Below, one piece after another: positions 1 through 5,880 of a DNA stretch of 7,331 nt (position 1 is the first letter of the stretch; the number at the start of each line of letters is the position of its first letter). A program made the position numbers and the translations under genes. The stretch comes from Ectothiorhodospiraceae bacterium (GTDB lineage: Bacteria; Pseudomonadota; Gammaproteobacteria; Thiohalomonadales; Thiohalomonadaceae), in NCBI GenBank assembly GCA_007125455.1, contig SLDE01000262.1, positions 1 through 7,331 of the forward strand, in the 5' to 3' direction. The notes beneath the pieces were generated by a model. It saw nothing but the letters and a program-made list of their open reading frames with translations. It ran no database searches and was not told where the DNA came from.

Positions 1-228
1 CGGCGAGGTGAGCTGGTCGATCTCTTGCAGACCGGCAGGGATCTCATGCAGTAGCGCCTTGAAATAACCGGACTCGACCCCCTTCATGATCGGCTCATCG
101 TCTTCGCGATCCGGCTCGTCGGCCTCCATGAACTGCTGTTCGATATCCGCCAGGCTCTGCCCGGTGATGTCCCATTGATAAAGGGCCTGAAGGGCGCGTT
201 GGCGCGCGAGGCTGCGGGCTTGGCTCAT
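1..228 (-). CDS. nusB: Transcription antitermination factor NusB (N-terminal part, cut by window edge)
   Basis: NusB pairs with NusE (ribosomal protein S10) on boxA RNA and promotes antitermination of rRNA transcription in the cytoplasm. The first 76 residues are visible, read from the ATG at 226-228. They begin MSQARSLARQRALQALYQWD, the arginine-rich first helix typical of NusB, whose basic face contacts boxA RNA. An acidic stretch (residues about 36-46) and the helix around KGVESGYFKALLHEI follow. The full protein is usually about 140-160 aa, so roughly half lies beyond position 1. The gene starts 59 bases after ribH ends, the usual ribH-nusB order in gammaproteobacteria. The Shine-Dalgarno is weak (AGAG, about 10 bases upstream). 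The identification is from sequence resemblance and position. Confidence 0.93.
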   Translation of the reverse strand, partial: MSQARSLARQRALQALYQWDITGQSLADIEQQFMEADEPDREDDEPIMKGVESGYFKALLHEIPAGLQEIDQLTSP

Positions 229-287
229 AGTCGCTTTACTCTGCTCACAGACGGTAGAAATTAGGATGGGTGGAGACAGGCTGCCGC

Positions 288-758
288 TTACAACTGGGGC
301 AGCAGGTTGACCATCTCGATCGCCGAGAGGGTCGCCTCGACGCCCTTGTTGCCTGCCTTGGTGCCGGCACGCTCAATGGCCTGCTCGATGGTGTCGACGG
401 TCAGTACGCCAAAGGCAACCGGTACTTCATATTCCATCATCACCTGGGCGAGACCCTTGGTGCATTCCCCGGCAACATAGTCAAAGTGTGGGGTGCCACC
501 ACGGATCACCGCGCCGAGGGCGATGATGGCGTGGTACTTTTTGCCCGCCGCCATGCGCTTGGCCGCCAGGGGGATCTCGAAGGCACCGGGCACACGAATG
601 ATGTCGATATCGGCATCCTTGGCACCGTGACGCTTGAGGGTGTCGATGGCACCGTCGAGCAGGCTTTCCACCACGAAGCTATTAAAACGCCCCACGACGA
701 TACCAAAACGGGCACCGCTGAGGATCAGGTTGCCTTCAAACTCGTTTCTTTCGTTCAT
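288..758 (-). CDS. ribH: 6,7-dimethyl-8-ribityllumazine synthase
   Basis: RibH condenses 5-amino-6-ribitylamino-uracil with 3,4-dihydroxy-2-butanone 4-phosphate (made by RibB) to give 6,7-dimethyl-8-ribityllumazine, the substrate of RibE. The protein is 156 aa, the normal family length. Visible motifs are GRFN (23-26), VPGAFEIP (57-64), the signature GAVIRGGTPHFDYV (82-95) with the likely catalytic His91, GVLT (117-120) and AGTKAGNKG (131-139). The frame stays open upstream to 884, but that part overlaps ribB out of frame and has no family resemblance, so the ATG at 756-758 is the start. Its AGGA Shine-Dalgarno (767-770) overlaps the TAG stop of ribB, which suggests translational coupling. 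RibH usually assembles into pentamers or 60-mer capsids; the oligomeric state cannot be read from sequence. Confidence 0.97.
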   Translation of the reverse strand: MNERNEFEGNLILSGARFGIVVGRFNSFVVESLLDGAIDTLKRHGAKDADIDIIRVPGAFEIPLAAKRMAAGKKYHAIIALGAVIRGGTPHFDYVAGECTKGLAQVMMEYEVPVAFGVLTVDTIEQAIERAGTKAGNKGVEATLSAIEMVNLLPQL

Positions 759-765
759 CTTTTTG

Positions 766-770
766 TTCCT
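766..770 (-). promoter_or_regulatory. ribH ribosome binding site overlapping the ribB stop codon
   Basis: On the minus strand the ribB stop TAG (771-769) runs directly into GGAA, giving AGGAA. Its AGGA core is 8 bases before the ribH ATG at 758. Ribosomes ending ribB would therefore sit on the ribH initiation site, as in translationally coupled gene pairs. It also decides the start: the open frame further upstream has no such site. Coupling is inferred. Confidence 0.7.
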
Positions 771-1875
771 AGTCGTTGATGTATTCGACCACATCCAGAC
801 CGAAGCCGGACAGGGCATGCATCTTTTTGGGTGAGCTGAGCACGCGCATCTTGCCGATCCCGAGATCCAGCAGGATCTGGGCACCGATCCCGTAGGTGCG
901 AAGGTCTTCGCTCTTTTCTGGCTCGGGTACGGGGACGCCCTTGTCCTCCATCTCGTAATCCTGGATTTGACGGATCATGCGCTCATCGCTCTCGGGCGGA
1001 CGCAGGATGATCACCACCCCCTGCCCTTCTTCGTGGATGCGTTGCAGGGCGTCGCTCAGTGGCCAGCCGCAGTCGCGCTGGTTGCCAAACAGATCGCACA
1101 GTGTGCTCTGCATATGCACCCGCACCAGGGTTGGCTGCTCCGGGCTAAACTCGCCCTTAACCAGCGCCAGGTGCATCTCGTGGGTGAGCAGATCACGGTA
1201 GGCGAGTAGTTGGAAGTCACCATGGGCGGTGGGCATGTTGCAGGAGGCCACACGCTCCACGGTGGGCTCGTTATGCAGGCGGTAGTGGATCAGATCGGCC
1301 ACGGTGCCGATCTTGATGCCATGCGCCTTGGCAAACACCTCCAGATCGGGGCGACGCGCCATGCTGCCATCCTCGTTGAGGATCTCCACGATCACGGATG
1401 AAGGCTCGAAACCGGCCAAGCGGGCCAGGTCACAGCCGGCCTCGGTGTGGCCGGCACGGGTGAGCACACCACCGGCCTGGGCCATCAGCGGGAAGATATG
1501 GCCGGGTTGAACGATGTCTTGCGGCTTGGCATTGGGGGCAATGGCGGCACGCACGGTCATCGCCCGGTCGTAGGCGGAGATCCCGGTGGTGACCCCTTCT
1601 GCCGCCTCGATAGAGACGGTGAAGTTAGTCCCGTGCTTGTCGTTGGTATCGCTGACCATCAAGGGCAATTCGAGCTGCTCGCAACGCTCGCGGGTCAGGG
1701 TCATGCAGATCAGGCCGCGTCCGTAGCGGGCCATGAAGTTGATATCCTCGGGGCGGATCATCGATGAGGCCATGATCAGATCGCCCTCGTTCTCGCGATC
1801 CTCATCATCCATCAGGATCACCATCTTGCCCTGGCGGATGTCTTCGATTATCTCTTCGATGCTATTTAGTGCCAT
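769..1875 (-). CDS. ribB: 3,4-dihydroxy-2-butanone-4-phosphate synthase fused to a degenerate GTP cyclohydrolase II-like domain (RibBX type)
   Basis: This 368-aa protein has two parts. Residues 1 to about 205 form a complete RibB domain, which converts ribulose 5-phosphate to 3,4-dihydroxy-2-butanone 4-phosphate plus formate. They carry the acidic metal/substrate loop DDEDRENEGD (23-32) and HTEAGCDL (143-150). Residues about 208-368 align with GTP cyclohydrolase II (RibA) at both ends: GDFQLLAYRD (219-228), VRVH (251-254), YGIGAQILLDLGI (328-340) and GFGLDVVEYI (357-366). The active core is eroded. The zinc motif, normally with three cysteines ending CDCG, reads STLCDLFGNQRDCG (257-270), and the usual QEGRGIGL reads PPESDERM (293-300). 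This matches the RibBX variant described in proteobacteria such as Shewanella, so it should not be annotated as bifunctional RibBA. The frame is intact, so it is not a pseudogene. AAGG (1882-1885) is well placed before the ATG. Confidence 0.95.
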   Translation of the reverse strand: MALNSIEEIIEDIRQGKMVILMDDEDRENEGDLIMASSMIRPEDINFMARYGRGLICMTLTRERCEQLELPLMVSDTNDKHGTNFTVSIEAAEGVTTGISAYDRAMTVRAAIAPNAKPQDIVQPGHIFPLMAQAGGVLTRAGHTEAGCDLARLAGFEPSSVIVEILNEDGSMARRPDLEVFAKAHGIKIGTVADLIHYRLHNEPTVERVASCNMPTAHGDFQLLAYRDLLTHEMHLALVKGEFSPEQPTLVRVHMQSTLCDLFGNQRDCGWPLSDALQRIHEEGQGVVIILRPPESDERMIRQIQDYEMEDKGVPVPEPEKSEDLRTYGIGAQILLDLGIGKMRVLSSPKKMHALSGFGLDVVEYIND

Positions 1876-1890
1876 GTTCTGCCTTTATCT

Positions 1891-1943
1891 TTAGGAGCCC
1901 GGTGTTGCCGGGCGAAACATCACGCAGCAAGCTGCGCTCCTAC
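1891..1943 (-). repeat. REP-like palindromic element between ribE and ribB
   Basis: Two hairpins lie back to back in the 84-base ribE-ribB spacer. One has arms GCCCGG/CCGGGC (1897-1902 and 1908-1913, 5-base loop); the other has arms CGCAGC/GCTGCG (1923-1928 and 1931-1936, 2-base loop). Flanking inverted copies of TAGGAGC (1892-1898) and GCTCCTA (1936-1942) bracket the pair. On the minus strand the element begins GTAGGAGC, and GTAG next to a GC-rich hairpin is the hallmark of REP sequences mobilised by REP-associated TnpA transposases in gammaproteobacteria. It ends 15 bases before the ribB start. It could shape mRNA stability or ribE/ribB ratio. Copy number in the genome cannot be judged from one window. 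Confidence 0.72.
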
Positions 1944-1959
1944 ATTTATCGTTGGTGTC

Positions 1960-2616
1960 TTACATAAAGCCATGTTTGGCCAGGAAGGCCTCGCTGATCC
2001 CATCCGCCGATCCACTGGCTGCAGCCTCACCCTGCAGCAAGCGTTCCAGATAGCGGGCGATCAGATCAACCTCCAGATTAAACCGCTGCCCTGCATGGCA
2101 ATCATACAGGGTGGTCTCGGCCAGGGTGTGGGGGACGATATTCAGCGAGAAGATCGCCCCGTCCACCGCGTTGACCGTGAGGCTGACCCCGTCCACGGTG
2201 ATCGAGCCCTTTTGTGCAATATAACGAGCCAATGCCTTCGGTGCCTGGATGCGCAATAACACCGAGCGCCCCTCATCACGCCGCTCGACAAGCTCGCCCA
2301 CACCGTCCACATGGCCACTGACCAGGTGCCCGCCCAGGCGGGTGGCAAGGGTGAGTGCCTTTTCCAGATTCACCGCACTCCCCGGCCCCAGCGCGGCAAA
2401 GCCGGTGTGGCGCAAGGTCTCGGCGGAGACATCGGCACTGAAGCCGTCAGCGTGCAGTTCGCTCACCGTCAGACAGACACCGTTCACGGCGATGCTATCC
2501 CCCAGCTGCACATCACTAAGCTCGAGTTGCCCCGAGGCAATGCGCACACTCATATCGGCCCCTTGTGGGCGTACTGCGGCAATGTGGCCTACGGCCTGTA
2601 TGATACCGGTAAACAT
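1960..2616 (-). CDS. ribE: Riboflavin synthase, alpha chain
   Basis: RibE performs the last step of riboflavin synthesis, dismutation of two 6,7-dimethyl-8-ribityllumazine molecules into riboflavin and 5-amino-6-ribitylamino-uracil. The 218-aa protein has the two lumazine-binding repeats expected of the family. The first opens MFTGIIQAVG and includes GDSIAVNGVCLTV (39-51). The second opens GGHLVSGHVDG (95-105) and includes KGSITVDGVSLTV (136-148). The C-terminal helix DLIARYLERLL (184-194) matches the trimerisation helix, followed by a short tail of about 24 residues. The ATG at 2614-2616 lies 9 bases after the ribD stop with only a weak GAG as Shine-Dalgarno, so translation is probably coupled to ribD. 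In enterobacteria the same protein is called RibC or RibE depending on nomenclature. Confidence 0.96.
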   Translation of the reverse strand: MFTGIIQAVGHIAAVRPQGADMSVRIASGQLELSDVQLGDSIAVNGVCLTVSELHADGFSADVSAETLRHTGFAALGPGSAVNLEKALTLATRLGGHLVSGHVDGVGELVERRDEGRSVLLRIQAPKALARYIAQKGSITVDGVSLTVNAVDGAIFSLNIVPHTLAETTLYDCHAGQRFNLEVDLIARYLERLLQGEAAASGSADGISEAFLAKHGFM

Positions 2617-2625
2617 GTGCTCGCG

Positions 2626-3735
2626 TCAGTCCTCGGCAATGGTGGCGGTGATGCGCCAGTCGTCGCCCACGGCGCGCATATCGGTGATGGTGAGCGGCAC
2701 CGCATCGGCCAGCTTGTCCAGCCCTGGGGTGTGGAACAGCCCACGCCCGCCATCGCCCATCAATTTGGGGGCCATGTAGATCACCAACTCGTCGATGACC
2801 CCGGCATGAAGCAGGGCACCGCTGAGCACTGCCCCGGTCTCCAGCAGGATCTCGTTGACCTGACGCTCGGCCAACACCCCCATCAGGGCATTGAGATCAA
2901 TAGCGTCGGGACCATGGGGCAGTTGGATCACCTCGGCCCCAGCCGCCTCCAGAGCGGCTTGCAGGGCCGGCGCTTCACTGGCCGTGGCGATCAGCGAGTG
3001 GCCAGGCTGGGAGAGAAAGCGGGCCGTGGGCGGGGTGCTGAGATGGGGGTCGAGTACCACCCGCAGCGGCTGGCGCGGGGCCAGTTGGTCGTCCTCCAGG
3101 CGCACGGTTAGCGAGGGGTCGTCCGCCAACACCGTGCCGATACCGCTCATGATCGCTGAGCTGCGCGCGCGCAGACGGTGTACATCGGCCCGTGCGGCCG
3201 GGCCGGTGATCCACTGGCTCTCCCCGGAGGCCATCGCGGTACGTCCATCCAGACTGGAGGCCAGCTTGCAGCGTACAAAGGGCTTGCCCCTGGCCATGCG
3301 CGAGACAAAACCGGGGTTAAGCGCGGCGGCTTCGTCCGCCAGCAGACCACAGGCCACGGCGATCCCGGCCTGTTGCAATTGTGCCAGACCTTTTCCGGCC
3401 ACCTGGGGATTGGGATCCTCCATCGCGGCGATCACCCTCCCCAGCCCGGCTGCGATCAGGGCCTCGCTACAGGGCGGGGTCTTGCCGTGATGGCAGCAGG
3501 GCTCCAGGGTCACGTAAGCGGTGGCCCCCCTGGCCTGCTCACCGGCCTGTTGCAGGGCGATCACTTCGGCGTGGGGGCCGCCAGCCACCTCGTGCCAGCC
3601 CTCCCCGATGATGCGCCCTTCACGCACCAACACGCAGCCTACCCGAGGGTTGGGATCGGTGGAGTACAGCCCCAGCGCGGCCAGTTGTAGGGCACGGGCC
3701 ATATATTGGCGGTCATCGCGGCTGAAGTCAGACAT
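2626..3735 (-). CDS. ribD: Bifunctional diaminohydroxyphosphoribosylaminopyrimidine deaminase / 5-amino-6-(5-phosphoribosylamino)uracil reductase
   Basis: RibD carries out the deamination and side-chain reduction that follow GTP cyclohydrolase II in riboflavin synthesis. With the ATG at 3733-3735 the protein is 369 aa, near the family norm, and begins MSDFSRDDRQYMARAL, like other RibD N-termini. The deaminase domain (about 7-145) shows the zinc site H55-A-E57 and PCCHHGKTPPC (79-89), with Cys80 and Cys89 as ligands and Glu57 as the proton shuttle. The NADPH-dependent reductase domain (about 152-366) shows KLASSLDGRTA (157-167), SQWITGP (173-179), TVLADDP (201-207) and IDELVIYMAPKLMG (314-327). 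An in-frame TTG at 3757-3759 would add eight residues but has no better ribosome site. Neither start has a clear Shine-Dalgarno. nrdR ends 50 bases upstream and ribE starts 9 bases downstream, consistent with one operon. Confidence 0.96.
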   Translation of the reverse strand: MSDFSRDDRQYMARALQLAALGLYSTDPNPRVGCVLVREGRIIGEGWHEVAGGPHAEVIALQQAGEQARGATAYVTLEPCCHHGKTPPCSEALIAAGLGRVIAAMEDPNPQVAGKGLAQLQQAGIAVACGLLADEAAALNPGFVSRMARGKPFVRCKLASSLDGRTAMASGESQWITGPAARADVHRLRARSSAIMSGIGTVLADDPSLTVRLEDDQLAPRQPLRVVLDPHLSTPPTARFLSQPGHSLIATASEAPALQAALEAAGAEVIQLPHGPDAIDLNALMGVLAERQVNEILLETGAVLSGALLHAGVIDELVIYMAPKLMGDGGRGLFHTPGLDKLADAVPLTITDMRAVGDDWRITATIAED

Positions 3736-3785
3736 GGTATGGGTGTTTTTTTGTACCAAAAGGGCAACTCAAATTGAAAGGGGGA

Positions 3786-4295
3786 TCAGGTCTTGGTCTT
3801 GCCATCGAGCAAGGGGATCTGACTGCGCTTGCTTGAGGCCGAAGGGAGCTTTTGCATCCGTTCGATCTCCTCACGAAAGGCGTTCACGTCCTGAAAACTG
3901 CGATACACCGAGGCGAAACGCACATAGGCCACCTCATCCAGGTCGCGCAGTTCGTCCATCACCCACTCCCCCAGCTGGCGCGACTTGACCTCGCGATCGC
4001 CGGTGGCGCGCAGGTTGTACTTGATGCGATTGATCGCCGCCTCGATCGCATCGAGCTGTACCGGGCGCTTCTCCAACGCACGCATGATACCGGAACGCAG
4101 CTTCTCCTCGTCGAAGGGCATGCGCGTACCATCACGCTTGACGATACGCGGCATCACCAGCTCGGCGGTCTCGAAGGTGGTAAAGCGCTCACTACAGCTC
4201 TGGCACTCACGCCGCCGACGCACCGAATCCCCCTCATTGGCGAGGCGGGAGTCGATGACCTTGGTATCAGGCTCAGAGCAGAAAGGGCAGCGCAT
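3786..4295 (-). CDS. nrdR: Transcriptional repressor NrdR
   Basis: NrdR represses ribonucleotide reductase operons by sensing ATP/dATP and binding paired NrdR boxes. The 169-aa protein starts MRCPFC and has the N-terminal zinc ribbon with Cys3, Cys6, Cys31 and Cys34, including the basic DNA-contacting segment SVRRRREC (24-31). An ATP-cone domain follows (about 49-139) with the conserved opening VMPRIVKRDGTRMPFDEEKL (47-66). The tail after about residue 150 (SASSKRSQIPLLDGKTKT region) is basic, low in complexity and longer than in the shortest family members. No convincing Shine-Dalgarno precedes the ATG; the preceding bases are TTTTAAT. I see no NrdR box in the spacer upstream, so autoregulation is not supported here. 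nrdR next to ribD is a widespread gammaproteobacterial arrangement. Confidence 0.96.
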   Translation of the reverse strand: MRCPFCSEPDTKVIDSRLANEGDSVRRRRECQSCSERFTTFETAELVMPRIVKRDGTRMPFDEEKLRSGIMRALEKRPVQLDAIEAAINRIKYNLRATGDREVKSRQLGEWVMDELRDLDEVAYVRFASVYRSFQDVNAFREEIERMQKLPSASSKRSQIPLLDGKTKT

Positions 4296-4308
4296 ATTAA
4301 AAGCAGAT

Positions 4309-4371
4309 GCAAGTAAAAAGTGGCAAGTGGCAAGCAGTACTTTTCTCTTGCCATCTTGTCATCTTGTCACT
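4309..4371 (-). repeat. Inverted, degenerate 7-8-base repeat cluster between glyA and nrdR
   Basis: The 81-base glyA-nrdR spacer is built mostly of short near-repeats. On the plus strand, AAGTGGCAAGTGGCAAG (4318-4334) is followed after 12 bases by CTTGCCATCTTGTC (4347-4360) and ATCTTGTCACT (4361-4371). The two arms are imperfect inverses, with a perfect 7-bp core TGGCAAG/CTTGCCA. Read on the minus strand the core hairpin is followed by CTTGCCACTTTTT, so it may weakly terminate glyA transcripts or slow polymerase ahead of nrdR. The tract could also be a degenerate heptamer tandem repeat of no function. The repeat structure is directly visible; the role is inferred. Confidence 0.6.
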
Positions 4372-4376
4372 GCCGT

Positions 4377-5630
4377 TCATCCATATACCGGCAGGCGCTT
4401 GCAGACTTCCAGCACCTTGGCCTTGACCGCTTCGATAGTGGCAGCATCGCCACGGCTGTCGATCACATCGCAGATCCAGCCGGCCAGTTCGGTGGATTCG
4501 GCCTCGCCGAAGCCACGGGTGGTGATCGCCGGGGTGCCGATGCGGATCCCGGAGGTGACGAAGGGCGACTGCGGGTCGTTGGGCACCGAGTTTTTGTTGA
4601 TGGTGATGTTGGCCTCGCCCAGCCAGGCGTCCACGTCCTTGCCGGTGAGCGCCTGCTTGATGAAGCTGACCAGGAACAGGTGGTTATCGGTGCCACCGGA
4701 GACCACGTCGTAGCCACGCTCGATGAACACCTTGGCCATCGCACGGGCGTTGCTGACAACCTGGGCCTGATAGGTCTTGAACCCTGGCTCCAGGGCCTCC
4801 TTGAAGGCCACCGCCTTGGCGGCGATCACGTGCATCAGCGGGCCACCCTGGGTGCCGGGGAAGACCAGCGAGTTGAGCTTCTTTTCGATCTCCGGATTGG
4901 CCTTGGCGAGGATGATGCCGCCACGGGGGCCGCGCAGGGTCTTGTGGGTGGTGGAGGTGGTCACATCGGCGATGGCGACCGGGCTGGGATAGACGCCGGC
5001 GGCAATAAGCCCGGCCACATGGGCCATGTCGACAAACAAATAGGCACCGACCTGATCCGCGATCTCACGAAAACGCTGCCAGTCCACCACGCGGGAATAG
5101 GCGGAAAAGCCCGCCACGATCATCTTCGGCTGGTGCTCCTTGGCCAGTGCCTCCACCTGGGCGTAGTCGATCTCGCCGGTGCTCTCGTCCAGGCCGTACT
5201 GCACGGCATTGTAGATCTTGCCGGAGAAGTTCACCTTGGAGCCGTGGGTCAGGTGGCCGCCGTGGGCCAGGCTCATCCCCAGCACGGTATCACCGGGCTG
5301 CAGCAGCGCCATGTAGACTGCGGCATTGGCCTGGGAGCCGGAATGGGGTTGCACATTGGCATAGTCGGCAGAAAACAGCTCCTTGACCCGGTCGATGGCC
5401 AACTGCTCGGCGATATCCACATACTCACAGCCACCGTAATAGCGCTTGCCTGGGTAGCCTTCGGCGTATTTGTTGGTCAGCACCGAGCCCTGGGCCTGCA
5501 TCACCCGGGGGCTGGTGTAGTTTTCCGAGGCGATCAGCTCGATATGCTCCTCCTGACGGACCTCTTCATGCTGCATCGCAGCCCACAGTTCGGGATCGTA
5601 ATCGCTAATCGACATGGCTTTCTTGAACAT
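4377..5630 (-). CDS. glyA: Serine hydroxymethyltransferase
   Basis: GlyA is the PLP enzyme that interconverts serine plus tetrahydrofolate with glycine plus 5,10-methylene-tetrahydrofolate, the main cytoplasmic one-carbon source. The 417-aa length equals that of the E. coli enzyme, and long stretches match it. Examples are RQEEHIELIASENYTSPRVM (25-44), NKYAEGYPGKRYYGG (53-67), HSGSQAN (96-102), the PLP lysine motif TTHKTLRGPRGG (227-238, Lys230) and SPFVTSGIRIGTPAITTRG (355-373). Two ATGs are adjacent (5631-5633 and 5628-5630). The GAGG at 5637-5640 is 6 bases from the second but only 3 from the first, and the second aligns with the E. coli N-terminus (MFKKAMSISDYDPELW), so I chose the second. 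A 438-aa open frame on the opposite strand is a codon shadow. Confidence 0.98.
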   Translation of the reverse strand: MFKKAMSISDYDPELWAAMQHEEVRQEEHIELIASENYTSPRVMQAQGSVLTNKYAEGYPGKRYYGGCEYVDIAEQLAIDRVKELFSADYANVQPHSGSQANAAVYMALLQPGDTVLGMSLAHGGHLTHGSKVNFSGKIYNAVQYGLDESTGEIDYAQVEALAKEHQPKMIVAGFSAYSRVVDWQRFREIADQVGAYLFVDMAHVAGLIAAGVYPSPVAIADVTTSTTHKTLRGPRGGIILAKANPEIEKKLNSLVFPGTQGGPLMHVIAAKAVAFKEALEPGFKTYQAQVVSNARAMAKVFIERGYDVVSGGTDNHLFLVSFIKQALTGKDVDAWLGEANITINKNSVPNDPQSPFVTSGIRIGTPAITTRGFGEAESTELAGWICDVIDSRGDAATIEAVKAKVLEVCKRLPVYG

Positions 5631-5636
5631 CATTAA

Positions 5637-5640
5637 CCTC
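5637..5640 (-). promoter_or_regulatory. glyA ribosome binding site (start-deciding)
   Basis: GAGG on the minus strand precedes tandem ATG codons. The spacing is 3 bases to the first ATG and 6 to the second, so the second is favoured. Confidence 0.65.
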
Positions 5641-5710
5641 GGCGAGAGAAAGATTCAGGGGAGGATCAAACCACGAAGTTTACCCCATACCACCGGGGAT
5701 TTACATGGGA

Positions 5711-5740
5711 GAAAAAAGAAAAGCCCCGCCAAGCGGGGCT
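5711..5740 (-). terminator. Strong intrinsic terminator upstream of glyA
   Basis: The minus strand has an 8-bp perfect stem, AGCCCCGC paired with GCGGGGCT (arms 5733-5740 and 5722-5729, 3-base loop). It is followed by TTTTCTTTTTT down to 5712. This is a textbook Rho-independent terminator. It ends transcripts arriving from the secreted-protein gene at 5871-6800, or from any small RNA begun in the 130-base gap before it. It lies about 80 bases before the glyA start, so glyA needs its own promoter downstream, or the hairpin acts as an attenuator. Confidence 0.9.
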
Positions 5741-5845
5741 AAAGATTTCGTTCACGGACTCCCTGTCCAATGCTTCTGTGGTAGCAGAAACTCCTTGTTT
5801 GGCCTGGTCGGCTCTTGTTATGTACTCCCCCCAGAGTTCATTGAT
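5711..5845 (-). ncRNA. Candidate small RNA or glyA leader with GGA-loop hairpins (speculative)
   Basis: The gap between the secreted-protein gene and the terminator carries no credible ORF; the longest ATG frame is 7 codons. On the minus strand it has short hairpins. Two place an ANGGA motif in the loop: AAAC-AAGGA-GTTT (5788-5800) and GGAC-AGGGA-GTCC (5756-5768). A third, ACTC-TGGGGG-GAGT (5824-5837), has a GGA at its loop-stem edge. A plain TTCTG/CAGAA hairpin (5774-5789) overlaps the first by two bases. GGA in small loops is how CsrA/RsmA-sequestering RNAs of the RsmY/RsmX kind present their sites, and the size of about 130 nt with a strong terminator fits. The stems are only 4-5 bp and GGA is a common triplet, so chance is a real alternative. 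A riboswitch or attenuator for glyA is another possibility. I matched no known RNA family. Confidence 0.3.
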
Positions 5846-5851
5846 GGGTTG

Positions 5852-5880
5852 ATCCTAACCGATAATAACCTTACTGCCAA
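5852..5880 (-). promoter_or_regulatory. Possible sigma-70 promoter at the 3' end of the secreted-protein gene
   Basis: On the minus strand TTGGCA (5875-5880, five of six matches to the -35 consensus) is followed by a 17-base spacer and TAGGAT (5852-5857, four of six to the -10). A start near 5845 would give a transcript of about 130 nt ending at the terminator at 5711-5740. A competing -10, TATTAT (5862-5867), lacks a good -35. The -35 box overlaps the last codons of the upstream gene. The match is moderate and unproven. Confidence 0.3.

Noticed and set aside
759..884. 42-residue N-terminal extension of the RibH frame
   Set aside because: It overlaps the ribB coding end out of frame, has a Cys/Ser/Pro-rich composition unlike RibH, and the internal ATG has its own AGGA site and matches the family start.
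1876..1959. FMN riboswitch before ribB, as in E. coli
   Set aside because: The spacer is only 84 bases and is largely filled by the palindromic element. No conserved RFN-element core is visible there or before ribD.
2311..3111. 266-aa plus-strand open frame opposite ribE and ribD
   Set aside because: It is a shadow of two well-supported genes, spans their junction, and has no recognisable domain.
4320..5636. 438-aa open frame on the plus strand opposite glyA
   Set aside because: It mirrors glyA almost exactly. The antisense translation is low-complexity Gly/His/Leu-rich, as expected from high-GC codon bias, and it resembles no protein family. glyA itself is beyond doubt.
5817..5840. 7-codon ORF starting ATG at 5838-5840 (MNSGGST)
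   Set aside because: It is too short, without a well-placed ribosome site, and its G-run is better explained as part of an RNA hairpin.
5741..5870. Glycine or ZTP riboswitch upstream of glyA
   Set aside because: A GGGGGGAGTAC and a GCCGACCAGGCC segment vaguely recall the ZTP (pfl) core, but the conserved 5' half and the GCCGCCUGGGC element are absent, and no glycine aptamer core is present. An unknown leader remains possible and is reported separately.
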